A DNA stretch of 64,000 nt from Solirubrum koreensis (GCF_039541855.1 NZ_BAABHA010000002.1:1178001-1242000); one strand, 5' to 3'. Positions 8,826 through 18,148 are shown, numbered from the stretch's first letter. A program made the numbers and translations. Notes: a model not told the origin generated them from the letters alone.

Positions 8826-9446
8826 TTACGGCAGCTGAAATGCTACAAAGCCTTGGAACACCCGGCTCTTGAGCTTTTCATCGTTCAGTCCCGTGATGTT
8901 CTGGGCATCGTTTACATCGTTCAGTCCAGCTATAAACCGGGCACCCAGGGATACGCCAGCCAGTAGCTTCACACCGGCTCCCACGCACAGGCCGAAATCG
9001 GTTTTCTGGTAGCGGTTCCAGGCGCCGCGGTCATCGTTGGCGAAAATGGCCCCGGCTTCGTCCTGGCCGATTAGCACGCTACCGTCTTCGCGGGCCTTCA
9101 GCAGGAAACCTACCTGGGGGCCGGCCTCTACGTAAGCGCGGGCAAAGCGCACTTTGGCCACCACGGGCACCTGCAGGTAATGCAGCTGGGCATCAAAGTT
9201 GGCGCCGTCGGACTTGAACTCGCCGCCTTGCAACGAGTATTGCACCTCGGGCTGAATGGAAACCGGCCCGAACACTTTGGCCTCGTAGAACGCGCCAATG
9301 TGGTAGCTGGTCTTGAACTCGGTATCGGCGGAGAGGTTGTCGCCGCCGAGTACGGCCGCGTTCAGACCGGCTTTTACGCCTAGCTGGGCGTGGGCAGTAC
9401 CGGCTAGTAGCAGGGCCAGGGGCAGTAATAAAGCAGCAGGTTTCAT
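8826..9446 (-). CDS. Porin-family outer-membrane beta-barrel protein, paralogue B
   Basis: The 206-residue paralogue of the gene at 8105 has a signal peptide of about 20 residues ending in AHA, followed by QLGVKAGLNAAVLGG. It has the same landmarks PEVQYSLQGGEFKS and VEAGPQVGFLLKA and a C-terminal phenylalanine-rich strand ending in QLP. The ATG at 9446 starts the signal peptide; the longer open frame adds a non-signal-like stretch and was rejected. It lies upstream of paralogue A and probably leads the unit. Its role is unknown. Confidence 0.82.
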   Translation of the reverse strand: MKPAALLLPLALLLAGTAHAQLGVKAGLNAAVLGGDNLSADTEFKTSYHIGAFYEAKVFGPVSIQPEVQYSLQGGEFKSDGANFDAQLHYLQVPVVAKVRFARAYVEAGPQVGFLLKAREDGSVLIGQDEAGAIFANDDRGAWNRYQKTDFGLCVGAGVKLLAGVSLGARFIAGLNDVNDAQNITGLNDEKLKSRVFQGFVAFQLP

Positions 9447-9519
9447 AACAGTGTGGTTAAAGGCTGAGGCAAGGCAGCAGTAAGTACACGTCACCTCTGT
9501 ACGCGCTTCCCAATTTTTT

Positions 9520-9543
9520 GGGCGGGCATTACCGCCCCTTTTT
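9520..9543 (+). terminator. Terminator-like hairpin in the divergent region before the DUF4159 gene
   Basis: The stem GGGCGG (9520-9525) / CCGCCC (9532-9537) is followed by C and five T residues on the plus strand. No plus-strand gene ends here, so it may act as a leader attenuator for the DUF4159 gene or block stray transcription. The remaining 9447-9711 spacer shows nothing else I can name. Confidence 0.4.
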
Positions 9544-9711
9544 AGTTACCTCAACGTTATTAACCGCACACTGTCAGCTTTATAGAAAAGCTCGCTGCTT
9601 GATTCTACGCCTTGGCGCAAAGGCTTCAGATGCTTAATTAAGCCTCCGGGCTGCTTCTTATGCCACCTGCCGCCGCGCGTTTGCGTCCTTGCCCCTGCTT
9701 ACCTTTAATCC

Positions 9712-10335
9712 ATGCCTTCACCCTTCACGTTCGTGCGCCTCAGCTACCGGTCCGGCGACTGGCATTCCGTGGATGAGCGCATGCCCGCCAACTTGCTTCA
9801 CTCGCTCATCGAGTACACCACGGTAAAGGTGGAGCTGAAGGAAAAAGTGGTGGCGCTGGATTCGCCCGAACTGTTCAATTACCCGTTCTGCTACCTCTCG
9901 GGGCACCGGCTGGTGCAGTTTACCGCGGCCGAAAAAAAGAACTTCACGCAGTACGTGCAAAACGGCGGCTTCGTGTTCGTAGACGACTGCAACCACGACA
10001 TTGACGGCCTGTTTGCCCGCTCGTTTGAGGAGCAGATGCGGGTTTGTTTCGGAGCCAAAGCCCTAAAAAAGCTTCCGAACAACCACCCCATCTACACGCA
10101 GTTCTTCAAGTTTAAGGACGGCCCGCCCGCCACCGGCTTCGAGCTCAACGGCTGGGGCGACGACCTGGTGCACGACTACCTGAAAGCCATTGAAATAAAC
10201 GGCCGCATAGGCGTGCTGTACTCCAATAAAGACTACGGCTGCGAGTGGGACTACGACTTCCGCAACAAGCGTTTTCTGGCCGAAGACAACACCAAGTTTG
10301 GGGTGAATATCCTGCTGTATGCGCTAACGGCGTGA
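9712..10335 (+). CDS. DUF4159 domain protein
   Basis: The 207-residue soluble protein belongs to DUF4159, a family of glutamine-amidotransferase-like fold usually linked to MoxR/DUF58/BatA clusters. Recognisable stretches are FVRLSYRSGDW at the start, the NGGFVFVDDCNHDID loop near residues 82-96, FELNGWGDDLVHDYLKAIEI near residue 150 and DYGCEWDYDFRNKRF near residue 178. No signal peptide or membrane segment is seen. In related genomes, as I recall, this gene sits directly next to moxR; here about 2.1 kb with two unrelated genes intervenes. The biochemical role is not established. Confidence 0.85.
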   Translation: MPSPFTFVRLSYRSGDWHSVDERMPANLLHSLIEYTTVKVELKEKVVALDSPELFNYPFCYLSGHRLVQFTAAEKKNFTQYVQNGGFVFVDDCNHDIDGLFARSFEEQMRVCFGAKALKKLPNNHPIYTQFFKFKDGPPATGFELNGWGDDLVHDYLKAIEINGRIGVLYSNKDYGCEWDYDFRNKRFLAEDNTKFGVNILLYALTA

Positions 10336-10481
10336 GGCATACCAAGCAGGCAAAGCCCCAACGCCTGGTTCTTCAGCCACGGCTACGGCGTGCATTATGT
10401 TTTTGTAGTCGCTTGTATTTAACAAATCAAGGAGCAACATTACCACGGTCAATAAATCATTTCACTATTAACCAATTGCTT

Positions 10482-11495
10482 ATGTTCACCCATTACCCCC
10501 CCCGTTTAACGGCCGCCTTTTCCGCTTTGTGCTTGGCGGCCACCGTGCTTAGCTGCCAGAAGGCCGGCCCAGAGTTGCAGCCGCAGCCGCGGTTGAGTTC
10601 CGCCAACGCGGAAAGCGCCGGCGACTACCTTGTGTTCAGCAGCCCGGCCGAATTTGCCGAAACGCAAAACACGATTGACGATTTAGCGCCCGAGGAAAGC
10701 ATTAACGGGCACCTGACCGCCTGGGAAGAAAAGCACGACAACTTTTACTCCCTGCGGCGCTACTACGAGGAGTTGGAGCAACAAGGCGATACGGTATCTG
10801 TGCGGCCGGTTACGGATACGTACCTGGCAGCGGTGTTCTCGCCCAAAGGCCTGGTGTAAGTGGGCGCCAACATCTACCGCGTGGATTTCGTCGGCGACAA
10901 AATCTATTACATCCCGGCGGCGCTAAAAGCGGAGCTGTACAACGATTTTGTATCCGGCGCCAACAACCCGAACATCCGCTACTACTACACCAGCGAAAAC
11001 GTATTTGCGCTGCAGGCCGACCAAGACCTGGGAACTACAGTGGGAACCGAACGGCCTACCGAGGACCCGCAGCAAAGCTGCCCGAACGGGGCGAAATCAA
11101 AAGATACGGGTGATAAGAATAGATGGTACAGTAGCAACCAGCGTTTGGTATGCAGACTGACATATAATAAATTCGGGATATACTTTACGCTTACAGGTAG
11201 AGCCAGAAACCAAAAAAGATTTTTGGGTGCCTACCTAGCGCAACGTGCATGTTTGTTTACGCGACCAAACCCTGGCGCAAGCTGGGTGGAAAGATGCCCG
11301 TTTCCATACACGGGTTCTTACACCAATTCAGATACCAATAGCTGCGGAAACGGTCCTCAAAACGACAATAACGAGGTGGTTGCCAGAGCCTACCATTCGG
11401 TTAATGGTTTGCGTAGCTATGATTACGATGTTGCTTTCAATATAGGAGGAAACGGGGGATTTACCACGGAAACCTTCCATATTGATGGACTTTAA
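10482..11495 (+). pseudogene. Lipoprotein gene interrupted by a single in-frame TAA
   Basis: One reading frame runs from the ATG at 10482 to 11495 and is broken only by TAA at 10857-10859. The first part (125 residues) has a lipoprotein signal with lipobox VLSC at residues 20-23. The second part (211 codons) continues in the same frame without its own signal peptide. The junction reads SPKGLV-stop-VGANIYRVD. A CAA (Gln) to TAA change would explain it, because GLVQVG followed by an IYR-type strand is a natural continuation. The downstream part has no other damage, so the lesion is recent or a sequencing error. Base composition becomes AT-richer after 11100. Function is unknown. Confidence 0.75.
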
Positions 11496-11501
11496 CGATG
11501 T

Positions 11502-11535
11502 AAGCCCCAGCAACATGCTGCTGGGGCTTGCTTTT
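11502..11535 (+). terminator. Hairpin after the broken lipoprotein gene, overlapping the next start
   Basis: The arms AAGCCCCAGCA (11502-11512) and TGCTGGGGCTT (11519-11529) pair over 11 bp with a 6-base loop, followed by a T-rich run. The best ATG of the next gene (11515) lies in the loop, so the hairpin may also influence that gene's translation. Confidence 0.6.
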
Positions 11536-12333
11536 CCTAAACCATGTAGCCGGGCTTTGTTGGCTTTGTTCCTGTTCATTAGCTTTGCTGACATCCAGGC
11601 CCAGAACCGCCTCTACTTGGATGCCCAGCTCGGGGTTGACCACACATTCGCAGAGGGTGCTTTCTGGAAAACTGGACAGCGGCCACTTAACGCCCGGGTT
11701 GTTAGAAGAGACGAAATAGCGGCGCCCATGCTGCGCTGGCAGGGCGAGCAATGGTCGGTGTCGGTGGGGTACTCGGGCGGTAACTACGGCTGGGGCTATA
11801 AGGTGAGGCTACCCAAGGACCTGATCCAAAATCCCTATGGCCAGCGAGTGTTTACCGGAGGCACAAGCAGCGCTTACGCCCATCGCATCCCGGTGCTGGT
11901 GAGCCGCAAGCTGACGGACGTAAACTTCCTGGCCCTAGGCGATGAGCAATACCTGCTCAGCTTCCGCCTGGAAGGTGTGGTAGGCGGCGGCGCGCAAGCC
12001 AAAAGCTACACCTGCTTGGACTGTGGCAGCCTCAACCCTGGCGGCAACGGCTACGACAGCATCACGTTCACAGAGCGCCCCTACTGGCGCCGCCGCTGGG
12101 GCGGCTACCTTACGGCCGGGGCTACGGCGCGCTTCTACCGCCGCGGCAAGGAGCGGGCCACGCTGCACCTGCTCGTTACGCAAGGCCTGCAGGACATGAT
12201 TGTGGTGCCGCTCGACTATTCCTACAACGGCCGCCAAGGCAGCACCACCCTGCGCGTGCGCGGCTCGGGGGTAAGCCTCATGCTGGGCTACCCCTTCAAG
12301 CTGCACACCTTCCGCCGGCCCGGTCCGCTGTAA
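11515..12333 (+). CDS. Secreted, probably outer-membrane, protein of unknown function
   Basis: The 272-residue protein is not recognised as a named family. It starts with a signal-peptide-like stretch (hydrophobic LLALFLFISFA near residues 15-26, cleavage near IQAQ), and the body is rich in short alternating aromatic/hydrophobic strands of a beta-barrel type. Two Cys residues in CLDC lie near residue 164. The ATG at 11515 is the only in-frame start that keeps the signal peptide intact; the TTG and ATG at 11482 and 11485 would overlap the previous gene. The C-terminus ends in a strand with PFKLHTF. A terminator follows at 12374. Confidence 0.6.
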   Translation: MLLGLAFPKPCSRALLALFLFISFADIQAQNRLYLDAQLGVDHTFAEGAFWKTGQRPLNARVVRRDEIAAPMLRWQGEQWSVSVGYSGGNYGWGYKVRLPKDLIQNPYGQRVFTGGTSSAYAHRIPVLVSRKLTDVNFLALGDEQYLLSFRLEGVVGGGAQAKSYTCLDCGSLNPGGNGYDSITFTERPYWRRRWGGYLTAGATARFYRRGKERATLHLLVTQGLQDMIVVPLDYSYNGRQGSTTLRVRGSGVSLMLGYPFKLHTFRRPGPL

Positions 12334-12373
12334 CCGGGGTAACTTTTTATCCCCCGCACGCAACATGTAAGTA

Positions 12374-12403
12374 AAAAAGCCGGACTTTGAGCCGGCTTTT
12401 TCC
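12374..12403 (+). terminator. Intrinsic terminator before the moxR operon
   Basis: The arms AAAAAGCCGG (12374-12383) and CCGGCTTTTT (12392-12401) form a 10-bp stem ending in a T run. It lies only about 18 bases upstream of moxR, so moxR needs a promoter overlapping this region or depends on read-through. Confidence 0.7.
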
Positions 12404-12418
12404 TTATTCCTACTTGCC

Positions 12419-13402
12419 TTGACCGAACCCGACCTCCACCGCCTCCTCGATAAACTCCCCCGCCTGCGCCAGGAAATCGGCAAAGCCATTGTGGGTCAGG
12501 CCGAAGTGCTTGATGAAGTACTGGTAGCCCTGCTGGCCGGCGGCCACGCCCTGCTGGAAGGCGTGCCGGGACTGGCCAAAACCTTGCTCGTGCGCACCCT
12601 GGCCGCCGCTACCGACCTCTCGTTCCGCCGCATTCAGTTCACCCCCGACCTAATGCCGACCGACATTCTGGGCACCGAAGTGCTGGAGGAAGACCACACC
12701 ACCGGCCGCCGCACCTTTCAGTTTGTGCGCGGCCCCGTGTTTGCCAACCTCGTGCTGGCCGACGAAATCAACCGCACGCCGCCCAAAACCCAGGCCGCGC
12801 TGCTGGAAGTCATGCAGGAGTTTGAGGTAACGTACGCCGGCCAAACCCATCAGCTGCCCGACCCGTTCTTCCTGCTGGCCACGCAAAACCCCATTGAACA
12901 GGCCGGTACCTACCCGTTGCCCGAGGCCCAGCTCGACCGTTTCCTGCTGTACGTACGCATCGGCTACCCCTCGGAGCAGGAGGAGCTGGCTATTCTGCAG
13001 AACACCACCGGCACGGCCCACGCCCAGCCCCAGCCCGTTATTGGGGCCGAGGAGTTGCGGCAGCTGCGGCAGCTGGTGCGCGAGGTAACCATCAGCCCGG
13101 AGCTGCTGAGCTACATCACGCGGCTGGTGCGGGCCACCCGCCCGGCCGGCAGCCCCGTGAAATTTGTGCAGGACTACGGCCGCTGGGGTGCCGGCCCGCG
13201 TGCCGGGCAGGCGCTGGTGCTGTGCGCCAAAGCCCGCGCCTTGCTGCACGGCCGCTTTGCCGCCACGTTGGAGGACATTCGCATTCTGGCCGCTCCGGTA
13301 TTGCGCCACCGCATTCTGCTAAATTTTCAGGCCGAAGCCGACCAGCTCACCACCGATGATGCCGTGGCAGCCTTGCTGCAGGCGGTGCCGGTTACTCCGT
13401 AA
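12419..13402 (+). CDS. MoxR-family AAA+ ATPase
   Basis: The 327-residue MoxR-type ATPase is proposed to act as a chaperone for vWA-domain partners. It shows Walker A GVPGLAKT at residues 48-55, Walker B and DEINR motif LVLADEINRTPPK near 115, sensor-1 LATQNPIEQAGTYPLPEAQLDRF near 155, and the C-terminal lid helices. The TTG at 12419 is the only start that leaves the N-terminal helix intact. It heads a tight five-gene series (DUF58, BatA-like, DUF4175, large membrane protein), with 17 bp to the DUF58 gene. The specific target in this organism is unknown. Confidence 0.93.
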   Translation: MTEPDLHRLLDKLPRLRQEIGKAIVGQAEVLDEVLVALLAGGHALLEGVPGLAKTLLVRTLAAATDLSFRRIQFTPDLMPTDILGTEVLEEDHTTGRRTFQFVRGPVFANLVLADEINRTPPKTQAALLEVMQEFEVTYAGQTHQLPDPFFLLATQNPIEQAGTYPLPEAQLDRFLLYVRIGYPSEQEELAILQNTTGTAHAQPQPVIGAEELRQLRQLVREVTISPELLSYITRLVRATRPAGSPVKFVQDYGRWGAGPRAGQALVLCAKARALLHGRFAATLEDIRILAAPVLRHRILLNFQAEADQLTTDDAVAALLQAVPVTP

Positions 13403-13419
13403 ATGCAGCCGTAACCGCT

Positions 13420-14310
13420 ATGCTCGACGCCGCCGCGCTGCACGCCCTGAACGACTTGTCATTAGTGGCCCGCCTCATTGCCGACGGGGCCCAGGCCGGG
13501 CTGCACCCTAGCCGCCGCCGCGGGGAAGGAATCGAGTTCAGCCAGTATCGCCCGTACCAACCCGGCGACGACCTGCGCCGCCTCGACTGGCGCCTGGCGG
13601 CCCGCTCCGACCGGTACTACCTGCGCGAGTCGGACGTGGATACGCGCCTGACGGCCCGCCTCTTGCTCGACGCCAGTGCTTCTATGAACCACTTGGACGC
13701 GGCTGGGGTGAGCAAGCTTCAGTACGCCCGCCTGCTGTTGGCGGGCCTGGCCTACATAGCGCACCACCAGGGCGACGCCGTAGGGCTTTATGCGCTACAC
13801 CACAGCGGATTACAAACAGTACCTCCTTCGGCTGATGCCGGCCAGCTACCGCGCATTTACCATGCCCTGCGGCAGCTATCGGCTACCGGCACGTTTCCGG
13901 CTACGGCAGTGCTGGCTCCCTTGCTGGCGCGGCGCGGCGCGTCGGTAACCATCGTCGTCAGCGACTTGTACGACGTCGGCCCTGAGCACCCCAGCAGCCC
14001 CTTGGCCCAGCTGTTGCGGCAGTTACGGGCAGCGGGCGGCGAGGTACTGGTGCTGCACTTGCTGGCCCGCAACGAGTACGACCTCGACTACCCCGCCTCG
14101 GCCATGCTCGAGGACCTGGAAACCGGGCAGCGCCTGCAGCTCGATGTTACGCAACGCGCTACGTATCAAACCCAACTGCAACAGTGGCTGCGCGAAACCG
14201 AGCAAACCGTGCGCGGTTACGGGCTTTATTACCACCGCCTGTTCACCGACGAAGTTCCGGCCCAGGCCCTGCGCCAAGTGCTTCGGGGCCAGCTGCGGAG
14301 TCCGGTTTAA
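13420..14310 (+). CDS. DUF58 / vWA-like domain protein
   Basis: The 296-residue protein has the DUF58 signature IEFSQYRPYQPGDDLRRLDW near residues 39-58, followed by YLRESD. A vWA-type fold carries a MIDAS-like DASAS motif (D-x-S-x-S) at about residues 87-91, so metal binding is plausible. No signal peptide or membrane segment is visible, so it is probably a cytoplasmic partner of the MoxR ATPase encoded 17 bp upstream. The ATG at 13420 fits the family start. Confidence 0.92.
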   Translation: MLDAAALHALNDLSLVARLIADGAQAGLHPSRRRGEGIEFSQYRPYQPGDDLRRLDWRLAARSDRYYLRESDVDTRLTARLLLDASASMNHLDAAGVSKLQYARLLLAGLAYIAHHQGDAVGLYALHHSGLQTVPPSADAGQLPRIYHALRQLSATGTFPATAVLAPLLARRGASVTIVVSDLYDVGPEHPSSPLAQLLRQLRAAGGEVLVLHLLARNEYDLDYPASAMLEDLETGQRLQLDVTQRATYQTQLQQWLRETEQTVRGYGLYYHRLFTDEVPAQALRQVLRGQLRSPV

Positions 14311-14385
14311 GTCGCTTATTGCCCGTAGGCAGCTTTACCTACCGCGCCCACGTCTGTTCACTTTCCGCTCTCACGCCACTGTTCG

Positions 14386-15921
14386 TTGTTCTCCTTTGCT
14401 TATCCAGCTGCCTTGTGGGCCCTTGCGGGGCTGCTCGTGCCCGTGGCCATTCACCTTTGGAACCGGCGGCCCGGGCAGGTAGTGCCGGTCGGGGCGCTGC
14501 GTTGGCTTACGCCCGGCGCTAACCGTCGGGTAAGCCGGTTGCAGCTGAGCCAGAAGACCTTGCTGGCCTTGCGTCTGCTCATCCTCGGCCTGCTAGTGGC
14601 TGCCTTGGCGGGCCCGCAGTGGAGTACCCCGGCACCGCCGGCGCGTCCTCAGGTACTGCTGAGTGCGGGTGTGATGCAACCATCCATCGTTGACGCCCTG
14701 CGTCCGAGCCTCGATTCGTTGCGGCGGCAGGGCGCGCAGTTTCGGCTGCTGGCAACGGGTTTTCCCCTCTTGCCCGATTCGGCTTTTTCCGAAACGACTT
14801 TGGCCAACGGCAGCCCCGCACGCAACGAGCATGCCGCTTACTGGCCTCTGGCCGTGCAGGCTGTCGGTCAGTTTCCTGGAAGTGAGCTTCGTATTATCAG
14901 CGACAACGCCCAGCAGCATTTTCGCGGCACCCGCCCGGCTTTACCGCCCCGGCTGCGCTGGCAGCTGTTGCCCGCTGCTACCGACTCGGGCGCCTGGCTG
15001 CACAGTGCCGCCCGCATTACCCCCGACTCACTACGTCTGCTAACGGGTCACGACCGAACGGGCAACAGCGTGTTTAAAGTCTACCGACTGCCGTTACCGG
15101 CCGCAGGTAAAAGCTTGGCGCCCGTTGCCGGTTTACCGCCGCTTACTCTGGTAACAGAGAGCGGGCACCTGAGCATTCGGGTAGGCCGCGCCGCCGATTC
15201 TGCCGCTTACCAAGTGCCCGTGCTGCAACCGCTGCGGGTAGCGGTGTACTTCGATGCCCAAACCCGCGCCGCCGACTCCCGCGCGGTAGCCGCCGCGCTG
15301 CGGGCGGCGGCGCCTTACGTACCGGCTTCCCTTCAATTACATGTTACTTCCACTCCTCCAGCTACTTCTGATTCGCTGAATTGGCTTTTTTGGCTTTCTG
15401 ATACCCCCGCTCCCGCGGTTTGGCGGCAACGGGCAGCCACCGGCCTGCGGCTTTTTACCGATGCCAAAGGCTCAGGCACCGCCTCGGAAAGCTTGGTATT
15501 TACCCTCGACGGCACTACGTTTCAGCTTCGCCAACGCCATGACTTGCCCGCTCTGCCATCGTCAATGCCTCTATGGGCCGACGGTACCGGCCAGGCCGTA
15601 CTTGATTTTGAGCGCGTGGGCCGGGGAGGCATTTACCGCTTGCATACTCGCCTGCACCCCGCCTGGAGCAGCCTGGCTACCGATGGGCAGTTACCCGCCG
15701 CTCTGCTCACCCTGCTGACTCCAGAACTCGCTTCCGGCCCCGACCGTCGCGCCCTGGCTGCCAGTCAACTCCGGAGTACCACGGCGGCCTCCGAGCAACT
15801 GCGGCAGCCCGCGGCTCAGGTACTGGGCTTCGGACCGTGGCTGGTGTTGCTGGCGGGGCTGCTGTTTGGGCTGGAACGAATCTGGCGCCATCGTACGCTT
15901 CCTTCTTCTTCCCCGGCATGA
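14386..15921 (+). CDS. BatA-like membrane protein (aerotolerance N-terminal domain)
   Basis: The 511-residue membrane protein opens with the BatA N-terminal domain: a first segment AALWALAGLLVPVAIHLWNRR (short loop after it) and a second segment LLALRLLILGLLVAALAGPQW near residue 65. A long periplasmic region follows, and a last membrane segment GPWLVLLAGLLFGLERIW lies near residue 490. I see no clear vWA MIDAS motif, so it is the BatA-like class without an obvious vWA domain. The start is TTG 14386. The stop overlaps the ATG of the DUF4175 gene (ATGA at 15918-15921), which points to translational coupling. Role: probably envelope maintenance with MoxR/DUF58, by inference from the cluster. 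Confidence 0.85.
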   Translation: MFSFAYPAALWALAGLLVPVAIHLWNRRPGQVVPVGALRWLTPGANRRVSRLQLSQKTLLALRLLILGLLVAALAGPQWSTPAPPARPQVLLSAGVMQPSIVDALRPSLDSLRRQGAQFRLLATGFPLLPDSAFSETTLANGSPARNEHAAYWPLAVQAVGQFPGSELRIISDNAQQHFRGTRPALPPRLRWQLLPAATDSGAWLHSAARITPDSLRLLTGHDRTGNSVFKVYRLPLPAAGKSLAPVAGLPPLTLVTESGHLSIRVGRAADSAAYQVPVLQPLRVAVYFDAQTRAADSRAVAAALRAAAPYVPASLQLHVTSTPPATSDSLNWLFWLSDTPAPAVWRQRAATGLRLFTDAKGSGTASESLVFTLDGTTFQLRQRHDLPALPSSMPLWADGTGQAVLDFERVGRGGIYRLHTRLHPAWSSLATDGQLPAALLTLLTPELASGPDRRALAASQLRSTTAASEQLRQPAAQVLGFGPWLVLLAGLLFGLERIWRHRTLPSSSPA

Positions 15922-18134
15922 ATACGGCAGCCAGTTCATTCTTAACGGTTTCGCCTTCGGTAGCAGCGGCACAGCAACAGTTACACGCCGCCAGGCAGCG
16001 GTTTCTGGTGCAGCAGGCCACCACCATTTCAGTGGTAGCAGCGGCCGCCTTGGTGCTGCTGACCGCGGTTGCGCACCGTTGGCCGCAGCTGAACGGGGCG
16101 GCAGTTGCAGGAGCGTTGGCGGCACTGCTGGTCACCGCTTGGATGCTTTGGCGACTCCGGCGCTTTAACCCGGCGGCTGTTGCCCGGCGGCTCGACCGGC
16201 ACTTCCCCGAGCTGGAAGACAGCACCGGCCTGCTGCTCCCATCGGGAAGCAATGAGCCCGAAACGCTGCTGCCCACTCTGCAACGACAACGGGTGGCCGA
16301 GCGGCTCGCGGCCCTGTCCCTGACCCACGCCTTACCGGTTCCGGCACTTCCCCGCCTGGCCGTGGCGGCCGTGCTGGCAGCGGCAGCGGCGGGCCTCTGG
16401 TTCTGGCCCGTGCGCCCGGTCGCGGCGCCCGAAAGCACGGTGGCCCTGCGTTTTCCCGATGCGCCCAAAGCCGCTCCCGCGCAGCCCCGCATTCTGAGCA
16501 CCACCATTCGGGTTTCGCCCCCTACTTACACCAAACGAGCTGCTTACACTGCCGCGGCTTCGTCGTTTCAGTGTCCGCAAGGCTCGGTGGTGCGCTGGAC
16601 GATACGCCTAAGTCAGCCCGGCCCGGCCCCCGAGCTGCGCTTGGCGGGACGGGGCGGGAGAGTGTTTCGGGCATTAGCCAATCAGCCCACGGTATTCGTG
16701 GCCGACCAATCGTTTACAGCTTCCACTCTTTATCAAATCCGTTTCGCCGGGCAGCTTTCCGAAGATTACGCCGTGGAAGTTATTCCCGACCGTGCCCCGG
16801 TAATCAGTATGCTGGCGCCCCGGCCCTACACGCTGGTAGGGGCGCGCCGGCGGCCCGAAATAGCGGTACGGGTACAGCTGCGCGATGATTACGCCCTGAC
16901 CCGGGCCCGGCTGGTTATTACCACAGCCCAAGGCAGCGGAGAGGCCGTGAAATTCGGCGAAACCACTACCGACCTTAATTCCTTCGTGCGGGCGCAGCCC
17001 CGTGCGGCTACGGCTACGGCCACGCTGCGCTTGCCAGCATTGGGCCTCACTTTCGGCGACGAGCTCTACGTGTACGCCGAAACCTGGGACAACGCGGGCC
17101 ACCGCGCCCGCACCGATGCGCACCTCGTGCAATGGGAAGACACCGCCGCAACCGGCGACCTGAACAGCATTGCCCTCGGCGTAAATCCCGTGCCGGTATA
17201 CTTTCGCAGTCAGCGCCAGATAATTATCGACACCGAGAAGCTGCTGGCTGAACGGCGCCGCCTGACGCCGGCCCAAATTCAGGAGCGAGCCAATAGCCTG
17301 GGAGAAGATCAAAAAGTGTTGCGCCTGCGCTACGGCAAGTTTTTGGGCGAAGAATACGAGCAAAGCATTGGCGAAAGCGCCCGCCCGCCCGTGGCCGAAG
17401 GCGACGAGCCGGCCGAAGAGCACCACGCCAACGACGGCCACGACCACAGCGCCGAACCCGGTGAAGGCGGTATTCCCACAGCCGAGGCACTAGCGGAACC
17501 TTACGTGCACCGCCACGACGACTCCGAAACCGCTGATTTCCTGGAGCCTCAGGTAAAAGCCAAACTGCGGACCGTGCTTAGCCAAATGTGGGATGCGGAG
17601 TTGCAGCTCCGCTTGGCCCAGCCGGCAGCCGCCCTGCCTTTCGAGTACCGTGCCCTGCGCTTGCTGAAAGAAGTGCAGCAGCAAACCCGGGCCTACGTGC
17701 GCAAATCGGGCGTGGACCTGCCGCCGCTGCCCGAAGCCGAAAAACGCCTGACCGGCGACTTAAGCGCAGCTACCATTACCCCACGTGAAGCAGCGCGCAC
17801 CTTGCCCCTGGCCCAGGCCGAGGTGCGGGCCGCCCTGGCTGCGCTGGGCACCTATCAGGCCGGACAGCCGCTGCTGCCCCGTGAGAAACAAGCGCTGGAA
17901 GCCGCTGGGCCGGTACTGGCAGCGGCGGCGCTTCGCCAGCCCGGAACCATGCTGCCAGCCTTGCAGGCCTGGCGCCAGCTTATGCCTCGCGTGCGCAGCG
18001 GCCAGCCTAGCCGGCAACAGGCCGTGGTTGTTGAGCGGGCCCTCATTCGGCTGTTACCGGCGCCGCCGGCATCACCCGTCCGGCAGCCGGCTAACCCACT
18101 GGCGCGGCGGTACTTCAAAGAACTAAGCCGCTGA
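15918..18134 (+). CDS. DUF4175-type large membrane protein
   Basis: The 738-residue protein has two N-terminal membrane segments (about residues 34-53 and 61-79), then a third near residues 140-165. A large periplasmic part follows with Ig-like strands (PTYTKRAAYT near 205, VIPDRAPVISMLAPRPYTLVG near 290) and a long charged helical C-terminus. A His/Glu-rich linker (HHANDGHDH near residue 500) may bind metal. The layout fits the DUF4175 proteins of Bacteroidota MoxR clusters. The ATG at 15918 overlaps the previous stop; the longer open frame upstream would run deep into the BatA-like gene and is rejected. Function is unknown. Confidence 0.8.
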   Translation: MNTAASSFLTVSPSVAAAQQQLHAARQRFLVQQATTISVVAAAALVLLTAVAHRWPQLNGAAVAGALAALLVTAWMLWRLRRFNPAAVARRLDRHFPELEDSTGLLLPSGSNEPETLLPTLQRQRVAERLAALSLTHALPVPALPRLAVAAVLAAAAAGLWFWPVRPVAAPESTVALRFPDAPKAAPAQPRILSTTIRVSPPTYTKRAAYTAAASSFQCPQGSVVRWTIRLSQPGPAPELRLAGRGGRVFRALANQPTVFVADQSFTASTLYQIRFAGQLSEDYAVEVIPDRAPVISMLAPRPYTLVGARRRPEIAVRVQLRDDYALTRARLVITTAQGSGEAVKFGETTTDLNSFVRAQPRAATATATLRLPALGLTFGDELYVYAETWDNAGHRARTDAHLVQWEDTAATGDLNSIALGVNPVPVYFRSQRQIIIDTEKLLAERRRLTPAQIQERANSLGEDQKVLRLRYGKFLGEEYEQSIGESARPPVAEGDEPAEEHHANDGHDHSAEPGEGGIPTAEALAEPYVHRHDDSETADFLEPQVKAKLRTVLSQMWDAELQLRLAQPAAALPFEYRALRLLKEVQQQTRAYVRKSGVDLPPLPEAEKRLTGDLSAATITPREAARTLPLAQAEVRAALAALGTYQAGQPLLPREKQALEAAGPVLAAAALRQPGTMLPALQAWRQLMPRVRSGQPSRQQAVVVERALIRLLPAPPASPVRQPANPLARRYFKELSR

Positions 18135-18148
18135 TTACGTTCCCCTTT

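Noticed and set aside
10857..10859. Programmed recoding at the in-frame stop of the lipoprotein gene
   Set aside because: The stop is TAA; selenocysteine or pyrrolysine would need TGA or TAG, and no downstream structure resembles a recoding signal. A nonsense mutation is simpler.
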